Shown: positions 33,901-42,649, numbered from the stretch's first letter. The stretch: 64,000 nucleotides of DNA from Regnicoccus_A sp014224355 (GCF_050920705.1 NZ_CP154799.1:2232001-2296000); one strand, 5' to 3'. The notes: generated by a model not told the origin, from the letters alone. Numbers and translations are program-made.

Positions 33901-33915
33901 CTGGTGGGGCTTCAA
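30907..33915 (-). CDS. sbcC: Exonuclease subunit SbcC
   Basis: The 1002-residue protein is an SMC/Rad50-like ATPase. Walker A is HGTTGAGKT (about residues 34-42), long coiled coils flank the zinc hook PCPVCGSAHHP, and the C-terminal lobe has the signature LSGGETFQASLALALG and Walker B LFIDEGFGTLD. With SbcD it cuts DNA hairpins and protein-blocked ends. Its TTG start overlaps the sbcD stop (TTGA). It is the first chromosomal gene beyond tRNA-Pro. Confidence 0.95.
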   Translation of the reverse strand: MKPHQLRIEAFGPYAEPVEIGFDELSQEGLFLIHGTTGAGKTFLLDALCFALYGEVSGDRSVKALKSDHAEPAAVPRVSLEFSSGGTRYRVERSPAYTALKTRGEGTTEKAPQAVLFRLLSGDWEPIASRTTEVTREVQGLVGLDAAQFRQVILLPQGKFAEVLRARADEREDLLKTLFDTVIYEQAGRWLEERAKAARTEVAEQNRAQEVLRHQAAHEWSPYAIQPVEAPGDQAGLDQLVEQIAAVVAGTQRALKQASIGLDSAQKAKAAIDQLADRWDRRAAATSRLTELEAKHEVVEDFRQRLSKAERAEILRPSLEAERAAREDLSALQAAVKGQLLGANRARDAAPSLPASVVLLDLMALPSLEELAGARNDLAARRAEVDALVNQAIKASEARTRATTAAALARGAEERLSTSTAARESRQLARQAAGAAFIQACSARDQLDGLRRAAQEALDRALAVEALGPARQRQNESMAAKAGADGRLHQAHAVLLDLQRRQIAGMAARLARGLEPGAPCPVCGSAHHPAPAQPSEDAVSDDAITAAERELSAATGAAQQAAVAVEKVQGERKALIEKAGAAASDPQGARGAAQKADEALAAAKALAERVSSLEQAISDHDQALQTLQQNIQAASTEQAIQARAAEEETQRAQTLSADIARKLGDGVDPRLVLKSFEPLEVALKTLSKSCEASARSSAGLELASTRLARDLAESDFADGQAVEAALKEERVRQHWAQRIRAFETDVIELRGLLASPDLADLPEQRPDTMAAQEVVVAADAARTGAVERHSEARGAQTEIERLGREHRAGAGELASRRERAQLLSALADRCCGRAAPFISLQRWVLSAYLADICRYANHRLELMTSGRYQLRLTDEGGRGGRQAGLGLRVLDAYTGEEREVSSLSGGETFQASLALALGVADTVQAHSGGVHLEALFIDEGFGTLDPDNLQLAMDELDRLREGGRMIGIISHVGALKERIRYGIEVLSSDQGSRVQLGTNALA

Positions 33916-35099
33916 CGCTCCCCTCCCCGGCCAGCCGCCGCCAGCGCTTCCCGCAGCAGCTCGGCCTCGTCAGGGCTGGCGGCGCGCCCCTGCTGATCCG
34001 CGAAGAACGCCGAGGCCAGCTCAAGGGGCGAGGCCGCCTGCTGCACCTGCTGGTTGCGCTCGCTGGCGGTGGAGCGCAGCACCTCAGGCGGACGGTGCCG
34101 CAGTTCGGCCACATGCGGGAAGCGCCGACGTAGGCGGGCCATGGCCTGCAGGGGCAGCACCTCGTCGCTGAGGATCACCCGCACGCGGGCCTCCTCGGCC
34201 GAGGTGAACTGCGGATCCCTGAGCAGTGGCTCGATCCCGCCCTCGATGGTGCACAGCGTCCGCCCCACCTGCAGGGGCACGATCTCCACGGCTGCGTTGC
34301 CAGCGGCATCCAGCTCCACGATCCGCACCGACTTGGTGTGGTGCTGCTCCGAGAAGGAATAGGGCAGGGGGGTGCCGGAGTAGGCCACCCGGGGGCCATC
34401 CAGCTGCTGGGAGCCGTGCAGATGGCCCAGGGCCACGTAGTCGAAGCCGGCGAAGGCCTCCACGCTCACCCGATCGACATTGCCGATGGTGAGTTCCCGT
34501 TCGGACTCGGAGGTCTCCCCGCCAGCCACGAAGGTATGAGCCACCAGCACCGAACGGTGATTGGGCCGCCCCTGCAGATCCCGGCGGATCCGCTCCAGCG
34601 CCAGGCGGGTCACGTCTTCATGGCGCAGGCGGGCCGGAATCGTTGCAGCTCCCTCATCTTCAGGACTGGCCAGGCCGGGGCCATCAACTGCTGGCTCCAG
34701 ATAGGGCAGCGGGTAGATCGCCACTGGGGCGCCGCCCAGCCGGGGGCTCACCAGCACAGGTTCGTGGGCCCGACGCACCTCACCCCGGATCGTCACCCCG
34801 AACGAGGCCAGCAGCGGGTCGTACACCGACACCCGCACATGGGAATCGTGGTTGCCTGCGATCGCCACCACCGCGGCTCCGGTCTCTCGCAGCTGGGCCA
34901 GGGTGTCGTTGAACAGCTGCACCGCCTCGGCCGGCGGGATCGCCCGGTCGTAGAGGTCGCCGGCGATCAGCACCGCATCGACGGCCCCGTCCCTGGCCAG
35001 TTCAACGATCCGCGCCAGGGCCACCGCCTGCTCCTGGAGCAGCGAGGCCCCATGGAAACTGCGTCCCAGGTGCCAGTCGGAGGTGTGAAGCAGGCGCAT
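33912..35099 (-). CDS. sbcD: Exonuclease subunit SbcD
   Basis: The 395-residue protein is a Mre11-type phosphoesterase and nuclease. Metal-binding motifs are visible in order: LHTSDWHLGR at the N-terminus, IAGDLYDRAIPP, AIAGNHDSHVR and, further on, LVAHTFVAGG and VALGHLHGSQ. It is the nuclease partner of SbcC, cotranscribed and coupled with it. Confidence 0.95.
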   Translation of the reverse strand: MRLLHTSDWHLGRSFHGASLLQEQAVALARIVELARDGAVDAVLIAGDLYDRAIPPAEAVQLFNDTLAQLRETGAAVVAIAGNHDSHVRVSVYDPLLASFGVTIRGEVRRAHEPVLVSPRLGGAPVAIYPLPYLEPAVDGPGLASPEDEGAATIPARLRHEDVTRLALERIRRDLQGRPNHRSVLVAHTFVAGGETSESERELTIGNVDRVSVEAFAGFDYVALGHLHGSQQLDGPRVAYSGTPLPYSFSEQHHTKSVRIVELDAAGNAAVEIVPLQVGRTLCTIEGGIEPLLRDPQFTSAEEARVRVILSDEVLPLQAMARLRRRFPHVAELRHRPPEVLRSTASERNQQVQQAASPLELASAFFADQQGRAASPDEAELLREALAAAGRGGER

Positions 35100-35211
35100 C
35101 GCCAGGAGCTCGCGCTCAGTTTCTCCCTGGCCTCGACGCTACGCGGACGTGCGCTCCGGCCTGCGGGCGCCAGACTTGAACCCAACAAGGGTCACGCCGG
35201 CGGGGGCAACC

Positions 35212-35988
35212 GTGATCAAAGCTGTGTTGCTCGATCTCAACGGTGTCCTCTTCGAGGACGGCAGCCCCTGTCCCGGGGCTGAGACCACGGTGGGCTGGTT
35301 GCGGCAGAAGGGGTATCGGCTGCGCTTCCTCACCAACACCGCCAGCCGCTCGCGTGAATCGCTGCAGCGGGATCTTGAGCGGATGGGCCTGGGGCCTGCG
35401 GATGACGAGTTGTTCACCGCGCCGATGGCGGCGCGGACCTACCTCATGCGCCATGGCCTGCGCCCCCACAGCCTCGTGCATCCGGCCATCGCCCCTCTCT
35501 TTGCTGATCTTCAGGCTGATGATCCGGAGGGACCTGAGGCGGACAGCGTCGTGCTCGGCGATGCCCGCGACGGTCTGAACTACAGCGCCCTCAATGCCGC
35601 CTTTCGTCTGGTGCGCCAGGGGTGTCCCCTGGTCGCCATCGGCATGAACCGCTGCTTTCGTGAGGGGGGCGAGTGGTTCCTCGACGCCGGAGCCTTTGTT
35701 CAGGCGATCGCCTGGGCTGCCCGGGTGGAGCCGATCGTGATGGGCAAACCGGCGGCACCCTTCTTCCTGGAGCTGTTACACCCGCTCGGCCTCGCGCCAG
35801 ACGAGTGCCTGATGGTGGGCGACGACGTGGAGGCCGATGTGGCCGGAGCGATGACCGTGGGAATCGCCGGGTGCCTGGTGCGCACCGGCAAGTTCGAGGC
35901 GAAGGATCTGGAGCGCCTGCCAACCGGTGCTGCGGTGATCGGGTCGATCGCTGAACTGCCGGATCTGCTCAGCTGCCTGGCCCAGTGA
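35212..35988 (+). CDS. HAD-superfamily hydrolase, subfamily IIA (LHPP-like)
   Basis: Starting at GTG 35212 (MIKAVLLDLNGVLFEDG) the product has 258 residues. HAD motifs: LLDLNGV, LTNTASRS, the Lys in VMGKPAAPFF, and MVGDDVEADVAGA. Motif I has Asn where most HAD phosphatases have a second Asp; LHPP-type inorganic pyrophosphate/phosphohistidine phosphatases also vary here (DISGV), so activity is still likely. It lies divergent to sbcD. An upstream frame to 35149 is open but unlikely. Confidence 0.8.
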   Translation: MIKAVLLDLNGVLFEDGSPCPGAETTVGWLRQKGYRLRFLTNTASRSRESLQRDLERMGLGPADDELFTAPMAARTYLMRHGLRPHSLVHPAIAPLFADLQADDPEGPEADSVVLGDARDGLNYSALNAAFRLVRQGCPLVAIGMNRCFREGGEWFLDAGAFVQAIAWAARVEPIVMGKPAAPFFLELLHPLGLAPDECLMVGDDVEADVAGAMTVGIAGCLVRTGKFEAKDLERLPTGAAVIGSIAELPDLLSCLAQ

Positions 35989-35994
35989 AGCCGA

Positions 35995-36276
35995 TCAGGG
36001 CGTCCAGCTGCAGTGGTTTCCGGGATAGCGCAGGGTGCGCCAGTCGCCTCCGGGTGTGCTCACCTCCACGCCGATACCGATCGGGTCCTCGCGTCCATTG
36101 CTGTGCATCTGCCACCACTTCTGGGCGGCGTCCCAGGCGGCATCCATCGAATCGAAATGGTCGTCGAGGACAGGATGGGGACAGCAACGCTGGTCGACCA
36201 ACCGATAGAGGCGCACCCCGGAGGCCTGCTGACCGGCAGGGACGGTACGGAAGGAAGAGAACGTCATGGTCCGCAC
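35995..36276 (-). CDS. Conserved small hypothetical protein
   Basis: A GTG start at 36274-36276 has GGAGG eight bases upstream and gives 93 residues (MRTMTFSSFRTVPAGQ...). The segment MDAAWDAAQKWWQMH and the C-terminal GDWRTLRYPGNHCSW are Trp-rich and look conserved; I believe similar proteins occur in related cyanobacteria, but I do not know a function. The stop is seven bases from the HAD stop on the opposite strand. Confidence 0.65.
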   Translation of the reverse strand: MRTMTFSSFRTVPAGQQASGVRLYRLVDQRCCPHPVLDDHFDSMDAAWDAAQKWWQMHSNGREDPIGIGVEVSTPGGDWRTLRYPGNHCSWTP

Positions 36277-36408
36277 ATCGACAACCTCCCTATGCTGGCT
36301 GCTGTGACAGCTGTTGACTGTCACCTTCATCACAAGTCACGGATCTCAAAGGATGCGTGCTGGATCCACGGGGGCAAGGGGGACGGCTGGGCCGGTGGCC
36401 ACCAGCCC

Positions 36409-36804
36409 TCAGCCCATCAGGGCGATGCAGTCGATCTCGACGAGGGCTCCCTTGGGCAGTGCCGCCACCTGGACGCAGGCCCGGGCCGGCGAGACCCCGG
36501 CGGAGAAGAGCTCCGCGTAGAGGGCATTCACCTTGGCGAAGTCCGCCAGGTCGGTGAGGAACACGGTGGTGCGCACCACCTGCTGGGCCGTGCAGCCCGC
36601 CGCGCTCAGCACCGCCTGGAGGTTGGCGAGCACCTGCCGGGTTTCCGCTTCCACATCGCCTCCGCCCACCAGGGTGCCGGTGGCCGGATCCAGGGCGATC
36701 TGGCCCGAGCAGAACAGCAGGCCGCCTGCCTTGACCGCCTGGTTGTAGGGACCCACCGGTGCCGGTGCTGCGTCGGTGGTGATCGCCTCGGCGCCGGTGC
36801 CCAT
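36409..36804 (-). CDS. ridA: RidA family enamine/imine deaminase
   Basis: The 131-residue product (from MGTGAEAITTDAAPAPVG) has the YjgF/RidA signature: PVGPYNQAVKAGGLLFCSGQ, the catalytic Arg in VVRTTVFLTDLADFAKVN, and the C-terminal PARACVQVAALPKGALVEID. It hydrolyses reactive enamines made by PLP enzymes. An upstream frame to 36870 is open but lacks similarity and would overlap the divergent ABC gene. Confidence 0.92.
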   Translation of the reverse strand: MGTGAEAITTDAAPAPVGPYNQAVKAGGLLFCSGQIALDPATGTLVGGGDVEAETRQVLANLQAVLSAAGCTAQQVVRTTVFLTDLADFAKVNALYAELFSAGVSPARACVQVAALPKGALVEIDCIALMG

Positions 36805-36827
36805 GGCAGGTGAAAATGGGGATTCGA

Positions 36828-38033
36828 GTGTACGGACCAGGCTCCATCGCCACTTCCACCCCGGCTTCACGTCCCGCGCCGATCACCCCCCTGGTGGAGA
36901 AGCGGCCTGACCCGGTGCGGCTGGAGAACGTGTGGCACCGCTATCCGGTGGCCCGCGGTGGTGCTCCCAGCCAGGACTGGACCCTGCAGGGGGTGAACCT
37001 GGAGCTCCATCAAGGGGAACTGGTGGGCCTGCTGGGCCCCTCCGGTTGTGGGAAAACCACCCTGCTGCGCCTGATCGCCGGCTTCGAGCGCCCGGCCCGC
37101 GGCCGGATACTGATTCATGGCCAGGAGGTGGCCGGCCCCCATGGCTGGCTGGCGCCCGAGCGGCGCGGGGTGGGGATGGTCTTTCAGGACTACGCCCTCT
37201 TCCCCCACCTCGATGCCTGGAGCAACGTCTGTTTCGGCCTCAAGCCCCATCAGGACCGCAGCCGCGCCACCTGGCTGCTCGAACTGCTCGGTCTGAATGG
37301 GCTGGAGCGCCGCTATCCCCATGAACTCTCGGGCGGCCAGCGTCAACGTCTGGCCCTGGCGCGGGCCCTGGCCCCTGGGCCGACGCTGCTGCTGCTGGAT
37401 GAGCCCTTCTCCAATCTCGATGTGGAGGTGCGGCTGCGGCTGCGGGCCGAACTGCCCGGGGTGCTCAGCCGCTGCCAGGCCAGCGGCCTGATCGTGACCC
37501 ACGACCCCGAGGAGGCCCTGGCCATCTGTGATCGGGTGGCGGTGCTCCAGGCGGGCCACCTGCACCAGTGCAGCAGTCCCCGCGAGATGGTCCGGGCTCC
37601 CGCCTCCGCCTTCGTGGGCCGCTTCGTGCTGCAGGGAAACCTGCTCGATGGCCACTGGAGCGGAGATCACCTGCTCACGGCCCTCGGTCCCCTGCGTCCG
37701 GAGGAGACAGGATCGGCGGCCTCCGCCGGCCATGGTCCCGGTCCCTGGCAGGTGCTGCTGGGCCCCTCGGCCTTCGATCTCAGCCCCGACCCGAACGGCA
37801 CCGGCGAGGTGGTGGCGCGGGAGTTCCTCGGCCGTGAGTGGCTCTACCAGGTGCGGCTGAAAGCCACCGCATCGGCGGCGCCGATCGATCTCAGGTTCCG
37901 CCTGCCGCTCGAGCGCGACTATCCCCTCGGCCTTCGCTGCCGCCCCTGGCTGCGCCCCGGCGAGCCCGCCCGCCTCTTCCCCTCCGGCCTGAGCCTCTGG
38001 CCTGTGGTGGCCCACAGCCCTGAGGGTCCCTGA
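36828..38033 (+). CDS. futC: ABC transporter ATP-binding protein, iron(III)-type
   Basis: This ATPase of about 400 residues has Walker A LLGPSGCGKTTLLR, Q-loop MVFQDYALFPHLDAW, signature HELSGGQRQRLALARAL, Walker B LLLLDEPFSNLD and the His switch VTHDPEEAL. The C-terminal 150 residues form a TOBE-type regulatory region, as in FbpC/FutC. It probably drives Fe3+ uptake; the permease and binding protein are not in the window, so the substrate is inferred from the family. The start is uncertain: GTG 36828 is one option, and GTG 36894 (just before EKRPDPVRLENVW) is another that leaves more room for promoters of this gene and divergent ridA. Confidence 0.8.
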   Translation: MYGPGSIATSTPASRPAPITPLVEKRPDPVRLENVWHRYPVARGGAPSQDWTLQGVNLELHQGELVGLLGPSGCGKTTLLRLIAGFERPARGRILIHGQEVAGPHGWLAPERRGVGMVFQDYALFPHLDAWSNVCFGLKPHQDRSRATWLLELLGLNGLERRYPHELSGGQRQRLALARALAPGPTLLLLDEPFSNLDVEVRLRLRAELPGVLSRCQASGLIVTHDPEEALAICDRVAVLQAGHLHQCSSPREMVRAPASAFVGRFVLQGNLLDGHWSGDHLLTALGPLRPEETGSAASAGHGPGPWQVLLGPSAFDLSPDPNGTGEVVAREFLGREWLYQVRLKATASAAPIDLRFRLPLERDYPLGLRCRPWLRPGEPARLFPSGLSLWPVVAHSPEGP

Positions 38034-38795
38034 TCACCCCTGCCAGTGGTCCTTGCTGCGACGCCGGGCGGCGAAGACCTCGGCATCGCCAGCCCTGAGC
38101 ATCAGGTTCGTGGCCCGCTCCAGCGCGATCGTGCTGGGGATGGTGGGTTGCTTCCGGCGCCGCAGCTCTTCCACCGCAGCCAAGCGCTCCAGGATCGCCT
38201 GCTGCTCCGCTCCCGGCTGCGGGCTGTTCGCCGCCGCCCAGCGCAGGTTGGAGAGGGTGTACTCATGGGCACACCAGACGCGGGTGTCGCCGGGCAGGGC
38301 CCCAAGCCGCTGCAGGGAATGGTGCATCTCGCCGGGGGTTCCCTCGAACAGGCGCCCGCAGCCGCCCGCGAAGAGGGTGTCGCCGCAGAACAGCTCTCCG
38401 TGGCCTCCGGGAACGGCAGGAAGATGAAAGGCCAGATGGCATCTTGTGTGCCCGGGCACCTCCAGCACCGTCATGCTCCGCCCCAGCAGCTCGAAGTGAT
38501 CGCCGTCCTGCAACGGCACGGTCTGGAAGGGGATGCGGGCCCGGTCGGCGCCGGAGGCCAGCACCGCTGCGGCCGGCCAGCGACGCAGCAGCCCCGGGGT
38601 TCCGCCGATGTGGTCGGAATGGTGGTGGGTCTGGAGCACCGCCACCAACTCCAGCCCACGCGCCTCCAGCCACTGGATCACCGGTTCAGCCACAGCCGGA
38701 TCCACCACCACCGCCTGCACCCCGTTGTGAAGGACAGCCACGTAGTTGTCGTGCAGCACCGGGATCAGATCCACCTCGCTCTGGCTCGCGCCCAT
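38034..38795 (-). CDS. gloB: Hydroxyacylglutathione hydrolase (glyoxalase II)
   Basis: The 253-residue metallo-beta-lactamase-fold enzyme has QTHHHSDHIGG for the binuclear metal site, further ligands in EVPGHTRCH and CGDTLFAGGCGRLFEG, and AHEYTLSNLRWA near the end, as in GloB. It cleaves S-lactoylglutathione in methylglyoxal detoxification. It ends directly against the ABC ATPase gene and is divergent to hisG. Confidence 0.9.
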   Translation of the reverse strand: MGASQSEVDLIPVLHDNYVAVLHNGVQAVVVDPAVAEPVIQWLEARGLELVAVLQTHHHSDHIGGTPGLLRRWPAAAVLASGADRARIPFQTVPLQDGDHFELLGRSMTVLEVPGHTRCHLAFHLPAVPGGHGELFCGDTLFAGGCGRLFEGTPGEMHHSLQRLGALPGDTRVWCAHEYTLSNLRWAAANSPQPGAEQQAILERLAAVEELRRRKQPTIPSTIALERATNLMLRAGDAEVFAARRRSKDHWQG

Positions 38796-38824
38796 CGGTA
38801 CAGTCCAGGTTGCGGTGCAAGTCC

Positions 38825-39493
38825 ATGATCACCGTCGCTCTGGCCAAAGGGGCCCTCCTCAAGGATTCGGTGCGCTGCTTCGCCGCCGCCGGTCTCGACT
38901 TCAGCGCCCTGCTCGATGCCGACAACCGCCAGCTGATGGTGCCCAGCCCCTGCGGCAGGGCCCGGGCCCTGCTGGTGCGCAATGCCGATGTGCCCGTCTA
39001 CGTGGCCTACGGCCAGGCGCAGCTGGGGGTGGTGGGCGACGACGTGCTGCGCGAGCACCAGCTGCCGGTGGCACCGCTGCTGGATCTGGGCTTCGGCGGC
39101 TGCCGCATGGCCGTGGCCGTGAAGGAGAACAGCGGCTACAGCCGAGCGGCGGAGCTGCCGGCCCACTGCCGCGTGGCCAGCAAGTTCGTGCGCTGCGCTG
39201 AAGCCTTCTTCGCCGGGCTGGATCTGCCCGTGGAGCTGATCCATCTCACCGGCTCAGTGGAGCTGGGTCCGATCACCGGCATGTCGGAGGCGATCGTCGA
39301 TCTGGTGGCCACCGGCCGCACCCTGCGCGAGAACGGCCTGGTGGCCATTGATGAGTTGTTCCACAGCACCGCCCGCCTGATCGGCAACCCCCTGGCGCTG
39401 CGTTTCGATCTCGGTGACCTTCAGGGGATCGTCGACCGGGTCGCCACCACCACCACAGCGGCCGCGTCCGTTTCTGCCCCCTCCCTGCGCTGA
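38825..39493 (+). CDS. hisG: ATP phosphoribosyltransferase, short form
   Basis: The 222-residue product starts MITVALAKGALLKDSV and has the HisG core with LGVVGDDVLRE, ASKFVRCAEAFF and the phosphoribosyl-binding stretch ELGPITGMSEAIVDLVATG. It catalyses the first step of histidine synthesis. The regulatory C-terminal domain of long HisG is absent, so a HisZ partner encoded elsewhere is required. The stop overlaps the next start (TGATG). Confidence 0.93.
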   Translation: MITVALAKGALLKDSVRCFAAAGLDFSALLDADNRQLMVPSPCGRARALLVRNADVPVYVAYGQAQLGVVGDDVLREHQLPVAPLLDLGFGGCRMAVAVKENSGYSRAAELPAHCRVASKFVRCAEAFFAGLDLPVELIHLTGSVELGPITGMSEAIVDLVATGRTLRENGLVAIDELFHSTARLIGNPLALRFDLGDLQGIVDRVATTTTAAASVSAPSLR

Positions 39494-41292
39494 TGGCCGC
39501 TCTCGACCGACAACGGCTCCGGCGTCTGCTGCCCTTTCTCCGCCACGACCGGCGCCGCCTGATCCTGGTGGTTCTACTGCTGATCCCTGTGGCTCTGGCC
39601 GCTGCGATCCAGCCGCTGTTGATCGGCCAGGCGATCGCCGTGCTGCGCGGGGAGCCCACCGCTGCCTGGCTGGCGGGGCAGACCGTCTCTCAGGCGATGC
39701 GCACCCTGGTGCTGATCCTGTTCGGAGCAGTGCTGCTGAGGCTCGCGTTGCAGGGCGCCCAGACCTACAACGTCCAGGCCCTGGGCCAGCGGCTCACCGC
39801 CCGGATCCGCGACGACCTCTTCCGCCACGCCCTGGCCCTCTCCCTGCGTTTCCACGACCGCACCCCGGTGGGCAAGCTGCTCACCCGCCTCACCAGCGAC
39901 GTGGACGCCCTCGCCGAAGTGTTCGGCAGCGGCGCCGTGGGGGTGCTGGCCGATCTGGTCACCCTGCTGGTGATCGGCGTCACGATGGTCAGCATCGAGC
40001 CGCGGCTCGGCGCCCTGCTGCTGGTCAGCCAGGTGCCTGCCACGCTGGTGATCCTCTGGCTGCAGGGCCGTTACCGCAAGGCCAACTACCGGGTGCGCGA
40101 GGAGCTCAGCCAGCTCAACGCCGATCTCCAGGAGAACCTGCAGGGACTGGAGGTGGTCCAGATGTTCCGGCGCGAGGCCACCAACAGCGCCCGCTTCGCC
40201 GTCACCACCAATGCCTACCGCCGTGCCGTCACCGGCACGATCTTCTATGAAAGTGCCGTCTCGGCCTTCATCGAGTGGGTAGCCCTCACCGCCGTGGCGG
40301 TGGTGCTGGCCCTCGGCGGCTGGATGGTGCTCGCCGGCACCATCGGACTGGGCACCCTCACCACCTTCATCCTTTTCTCCCAGCGCCTGTTCGACCCTCT
40401 GCGCCAGCTGGCGGAACGCTTCACTCAGATCCAGGGAGGTCTTACTGCGGTGGAGCGGATCGGTGAACTGATGGAGCAGCCGATCGAGATTTCCGACCTG
40501 GAGCTGCACCAGCGCAGCCCTGCCGCCCAGCGCTCCGGGCAGCAGCGCGCCAGCGCCGGCGAGGTGATCTTCGAGAACGTGAGCTTTGCCTACCGCCCTG
40601 ATGATCCGATCCTCACAAACCTGAGCTTCCGCATCGCCCCTGGGGAGCAGGTGGCCCTGGTGGGTCCCACGGGCTCCGGCAAGACCACGATCATCCGGCT
40701 GCTCTGCCGGCTCTACGAACCCCAGAACGGCCGGATCCTGCTCGATGGCATCGACATCCGCGAGCTGCCAAGCACCACCCTGCGTCAGAGGCTGGGGGTG
40801 GTGCTGCAGGACACCTTCCTGTTCAGCGGCAATGTGGCCGACAACCTGCGCCTGGACGCCCCGATCGCCCAGGCCGAGCTGGAGCGGATCTGCGCCGAGC
40901 TGGGTCTGGATCCCCTGCTGCGCCGCCTGCCCGACGGGCTGGCCACGGAACTGCGCGAGCGCGGCGGCAACCTCTCTTCTGGCGAACGGCAGCTGCTGTC
41001 GGTTGCCCGGGTAGCGATGCGTGATCCCTCGGTGCTGGTGATGGATGAGGCCACCGCCTTCATGGATCCCTCCACGGAGGCCACCCTCCAGCGCGATCTG
41101 GAGCGGCTGCTCACCGGCCGTACCGCCATCGTGATCGCCCACCGCCTGGCCACGGTGGAGGCGGCCGATCGCATCCTGGTCCTGCGCCGCGGACGGCTGA
41201 TCGAGCAGGGCACCCACCGGGAGCTGCGGGCAGCCGGCGGCCTCTACGCCGAGCTGGCGGATCTCCAGGAGCGTGGGCTGGCCCGCCTCTAG
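39493..41292 (+). CDS. ABC exporter, fused membrane and ATPase domains
   Basis: The 599-residue half-transporter has an N-terminal six-helix exporter domain (about residues 15-320) and a C-terminal ATPase with Walker A LVGPTGSGKTT, Q-loop VLQDTFLFSG, signature NLSSGERQLLSVAR, Walker B VLVMDEATAFMD and the His switch IAHRLATVE. It should act as a dimer exporting lipid, peptide or drug-like molecules; the substrate is unknown. It is translationally coupled to hisG. Confidence 0.9.
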   Translation: MAALDRQRLRRLLPFLRHDRRRLILVVLLLIPVALAAAIQPLLIGQAIAVLRGEPTAAWLAGQTVSQAMRTLVLILFGAVLLRLALQGAQTYNVQALGQRLTARIRDDLFRHALALSLRFHDRTPVGKLLTRLTSDVDALAEVFGSGAVGVLADLVTLLVIGVTMVSIEPRLGALLLVSQVPATLVILWLQGRYRKANYRVREELSQLNADLQENLQGLEVVQMFRREATNSARFAVTTNAYRRAVTGTIFYESAVSAFIEWVALTAVAVVLALGGWMVLAGTIGLGTLTTFILFSQRLFDPLRQLAERFTQIQGGLTAVERIGELMEQPIEISDLELHQRSPAAQRSGQQRASAGEVIFENVSFAYRPDDPILTNLSFRIAPGEQVALVGPTGSGKTTIIRLLCRLYEPQNGRILLDGIDIRELPSTTLRQRLGVVLQDTFLFSGNVADNLRLDAPIAQAELERICAELGLDPLLRRLPDGLATELRERGGNLSSGERQLLSVARVAMRDPSVLVMDEATAFMDPSTEATLQRDLERLLTGRTAIVIAHRLATVEAADRILVLRRGRLIEQGTHRELRAAGGLYAELADLQERGLARL

Positions 41293-41295
41293 GGA

Positions 41296-42048
41296 TCAGG
41301 GAAGCCGCTCCAGCCAGGCATCGATCAGAGCAGCCAGCTGGCGGGGGCTCTCCCGCATCGGCAGATGGCCGCAGTCCGGAATCATGGCCAGCTCGTGGTC
41401 GGGCGCGTAGCCGGCCAGGTGGCGCACGTAGCGGGGGGCCATCACCTGATCCTGGCTGCCCACGATCCAGAGGCTCGGCACCCGCAGGGTCGCGGTGAGC
41501 GAAGGCAGCTGACTGACAGCGCCGCGGTTGGTGCTGCAGGCCAGCAACCCACGGGCTGCGTGTGTCTCCGCCACCAGCGGGCTGCGGATCGCGGCCGTAC
41601 CAGGCAATCGCGCCAGCCAGCCCGGGCGGAACCGCAGGAACAGGGAGCCACCGCGACGCACCCGGGCGAAGGCCCTGGGCTGATACACCCCGCCACCGGC
41701 GGCGATCTGGATCACCCCCCGCAGCCGACTCCCCAGGGAGCTGGCGGCGTGCAGGGCAATGCTTCCTCCCAGGGAGTGGCCCATCAGCACCATGGGCGAG
41801 TCGGGATCGATCCGGTGACAGGCTTCACCCACCCAGCGCCCGTAGCTGGCCAGGCTCGGTTGCAGGCCGGCCGGCCGGGGCTCCGATCCGAAGCCAGGCA
41901 GGTCTGGACACCAGAGGCGCCAGCGGGGTTCCAACTCGGCCGTCAGCGGATCCCACAGCCGACCGGAAAGCATCCAGCCGTGCAGAGCCACCAGCAGCAG
42001 CCTGGGCGGATCGGGATTGAAGGCCTGGGCGGGTGCAACCAATCCCAT
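41296..42048 (-). CDS. Alpha/beta hydrolase
   Basis: The 250-residue protein has the fold's oxyanion segment (VALHGWMLSGRLW), the nucleophile elbow MGHSLGGS with Ser as nucleophile, an acidic residue in WIVGSQDQVM, and His in DCGHLPMRE. The substrate is unknown. The stop lies four bases from that of the ABC exporter on the other strand, so no terminator separates them. Confidence 0.85.
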   Translation of the reverse strand: MGLVAPAQAFNPDPPRLLLVALHGWMLSGRLWDPLTAELEPRWRLWCPDLPGFGSEPRPAGLQPSLASYGRWVGEACHRIDPDSPMVLMGHSLGGSIALHAASSLGSRLRGVIQIAAGGGVYQPRAFARVRRGGSLFLRFRPGWLARLPGTAAIRSPLVAETHAARGLLACSTNRGAVSQLPSLTATLRVPSLWIVGSQDQVMAPRYVRHLAGYAPDHELAMIPDCGHLPMRESPRQLAALIDAWLERLP

Positions 42049-42128
42049 CAGGGGGTCAGACTCCAGCCTGCCCCGGAAGGCCCTCGATCGGGCAGGATCG
42101 TGCCAATGCGTTGCCTCGGCCGTCTGGT

Positions 42129-42617
42129 TTGGACACTGACCCGCTCCTCGCCAGCTTCTACGGTTCGGGCTGGCGGCGTTGCCCCAGTCCGAACCCCCAG
42201 CTGGAGCTCGTGCTCAGCCTGGAGCGGGAGATCGATCTGGTGGAACTCGAGCAGCTCTGCGATGCCGTCGGCTGGAGCCGTCGTCCGATCCGGCGGGTGC
42301 GCAAGGCCCTGCAGCACAGCCTGCTGCGGGTGGGCCTCTGGCGCCATGACTCCAGGGTGCCGCGGCTGGTGGGATTCGCCCGCTGCACCGGTGATGGGGT
42401 GCTGGAGGCCACGGTCTGGGATGTGGCCGTGCATCCGCTCTATCAAGGGGCCGGCCTGGGCCGGCAGTTGATGGACTATGTGCTCGAGCAGCTGCGCCGG
42501 ATGGAGGTCGACCGGGTCAGCCTGTTTGCCGATCCTGAAGTGGTGGGCTTCTATCAGTCGCAGGGCTGGGAGCTGGAACCGCACCAGCGGCGCTGCGCCT
42601 TCTGGTATTCCCCCTGA
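42129..42617 (+). CDS. GNAT-family N-acetyltransferase
   Basis: The product (about 162 residues from TTG 42129; upstream codons are open to 42033) has the GNAT core: VGFARCTGDGVLEATVWDVA, the acetyl-CoA loop HPLYQGAGLGRQLM, and VSLFADPEVVGFYQSQGW. It resembles the Ycf52-like acetyltransferases of cyanobacteria and plastids. No ATG exists near the start, and the frame overlaps the divergent hydrolase if extended, so the start is uncertain. Confidence 0.8.
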   Translation: MDTDPLLASFYGSGWRRCPSPNPQLELVLSLEREIDLVELEQLCDAVGWSRRPIRRVRKALQHSLLRVGLWRHDSRVPRLVGFARCTGDGVLEATVWDVAVHPLYQGAGLGRQLMDYVLEQLRRMEVDRVSLFADPEVVGFYQSQGWELEPHQRRCAFWYSP

Positions 42618-42649
42618 GGCAGGCCTGCCCGAAGCCTCCCGCGGGCTGA

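Noticed and set aside
39574..41217. 547-residue minus-strand frame opposite the ABC exporter
   Set aside because: Composition (Gln, His, Gly-rich) is that of an antisense frame and no domain is visible.
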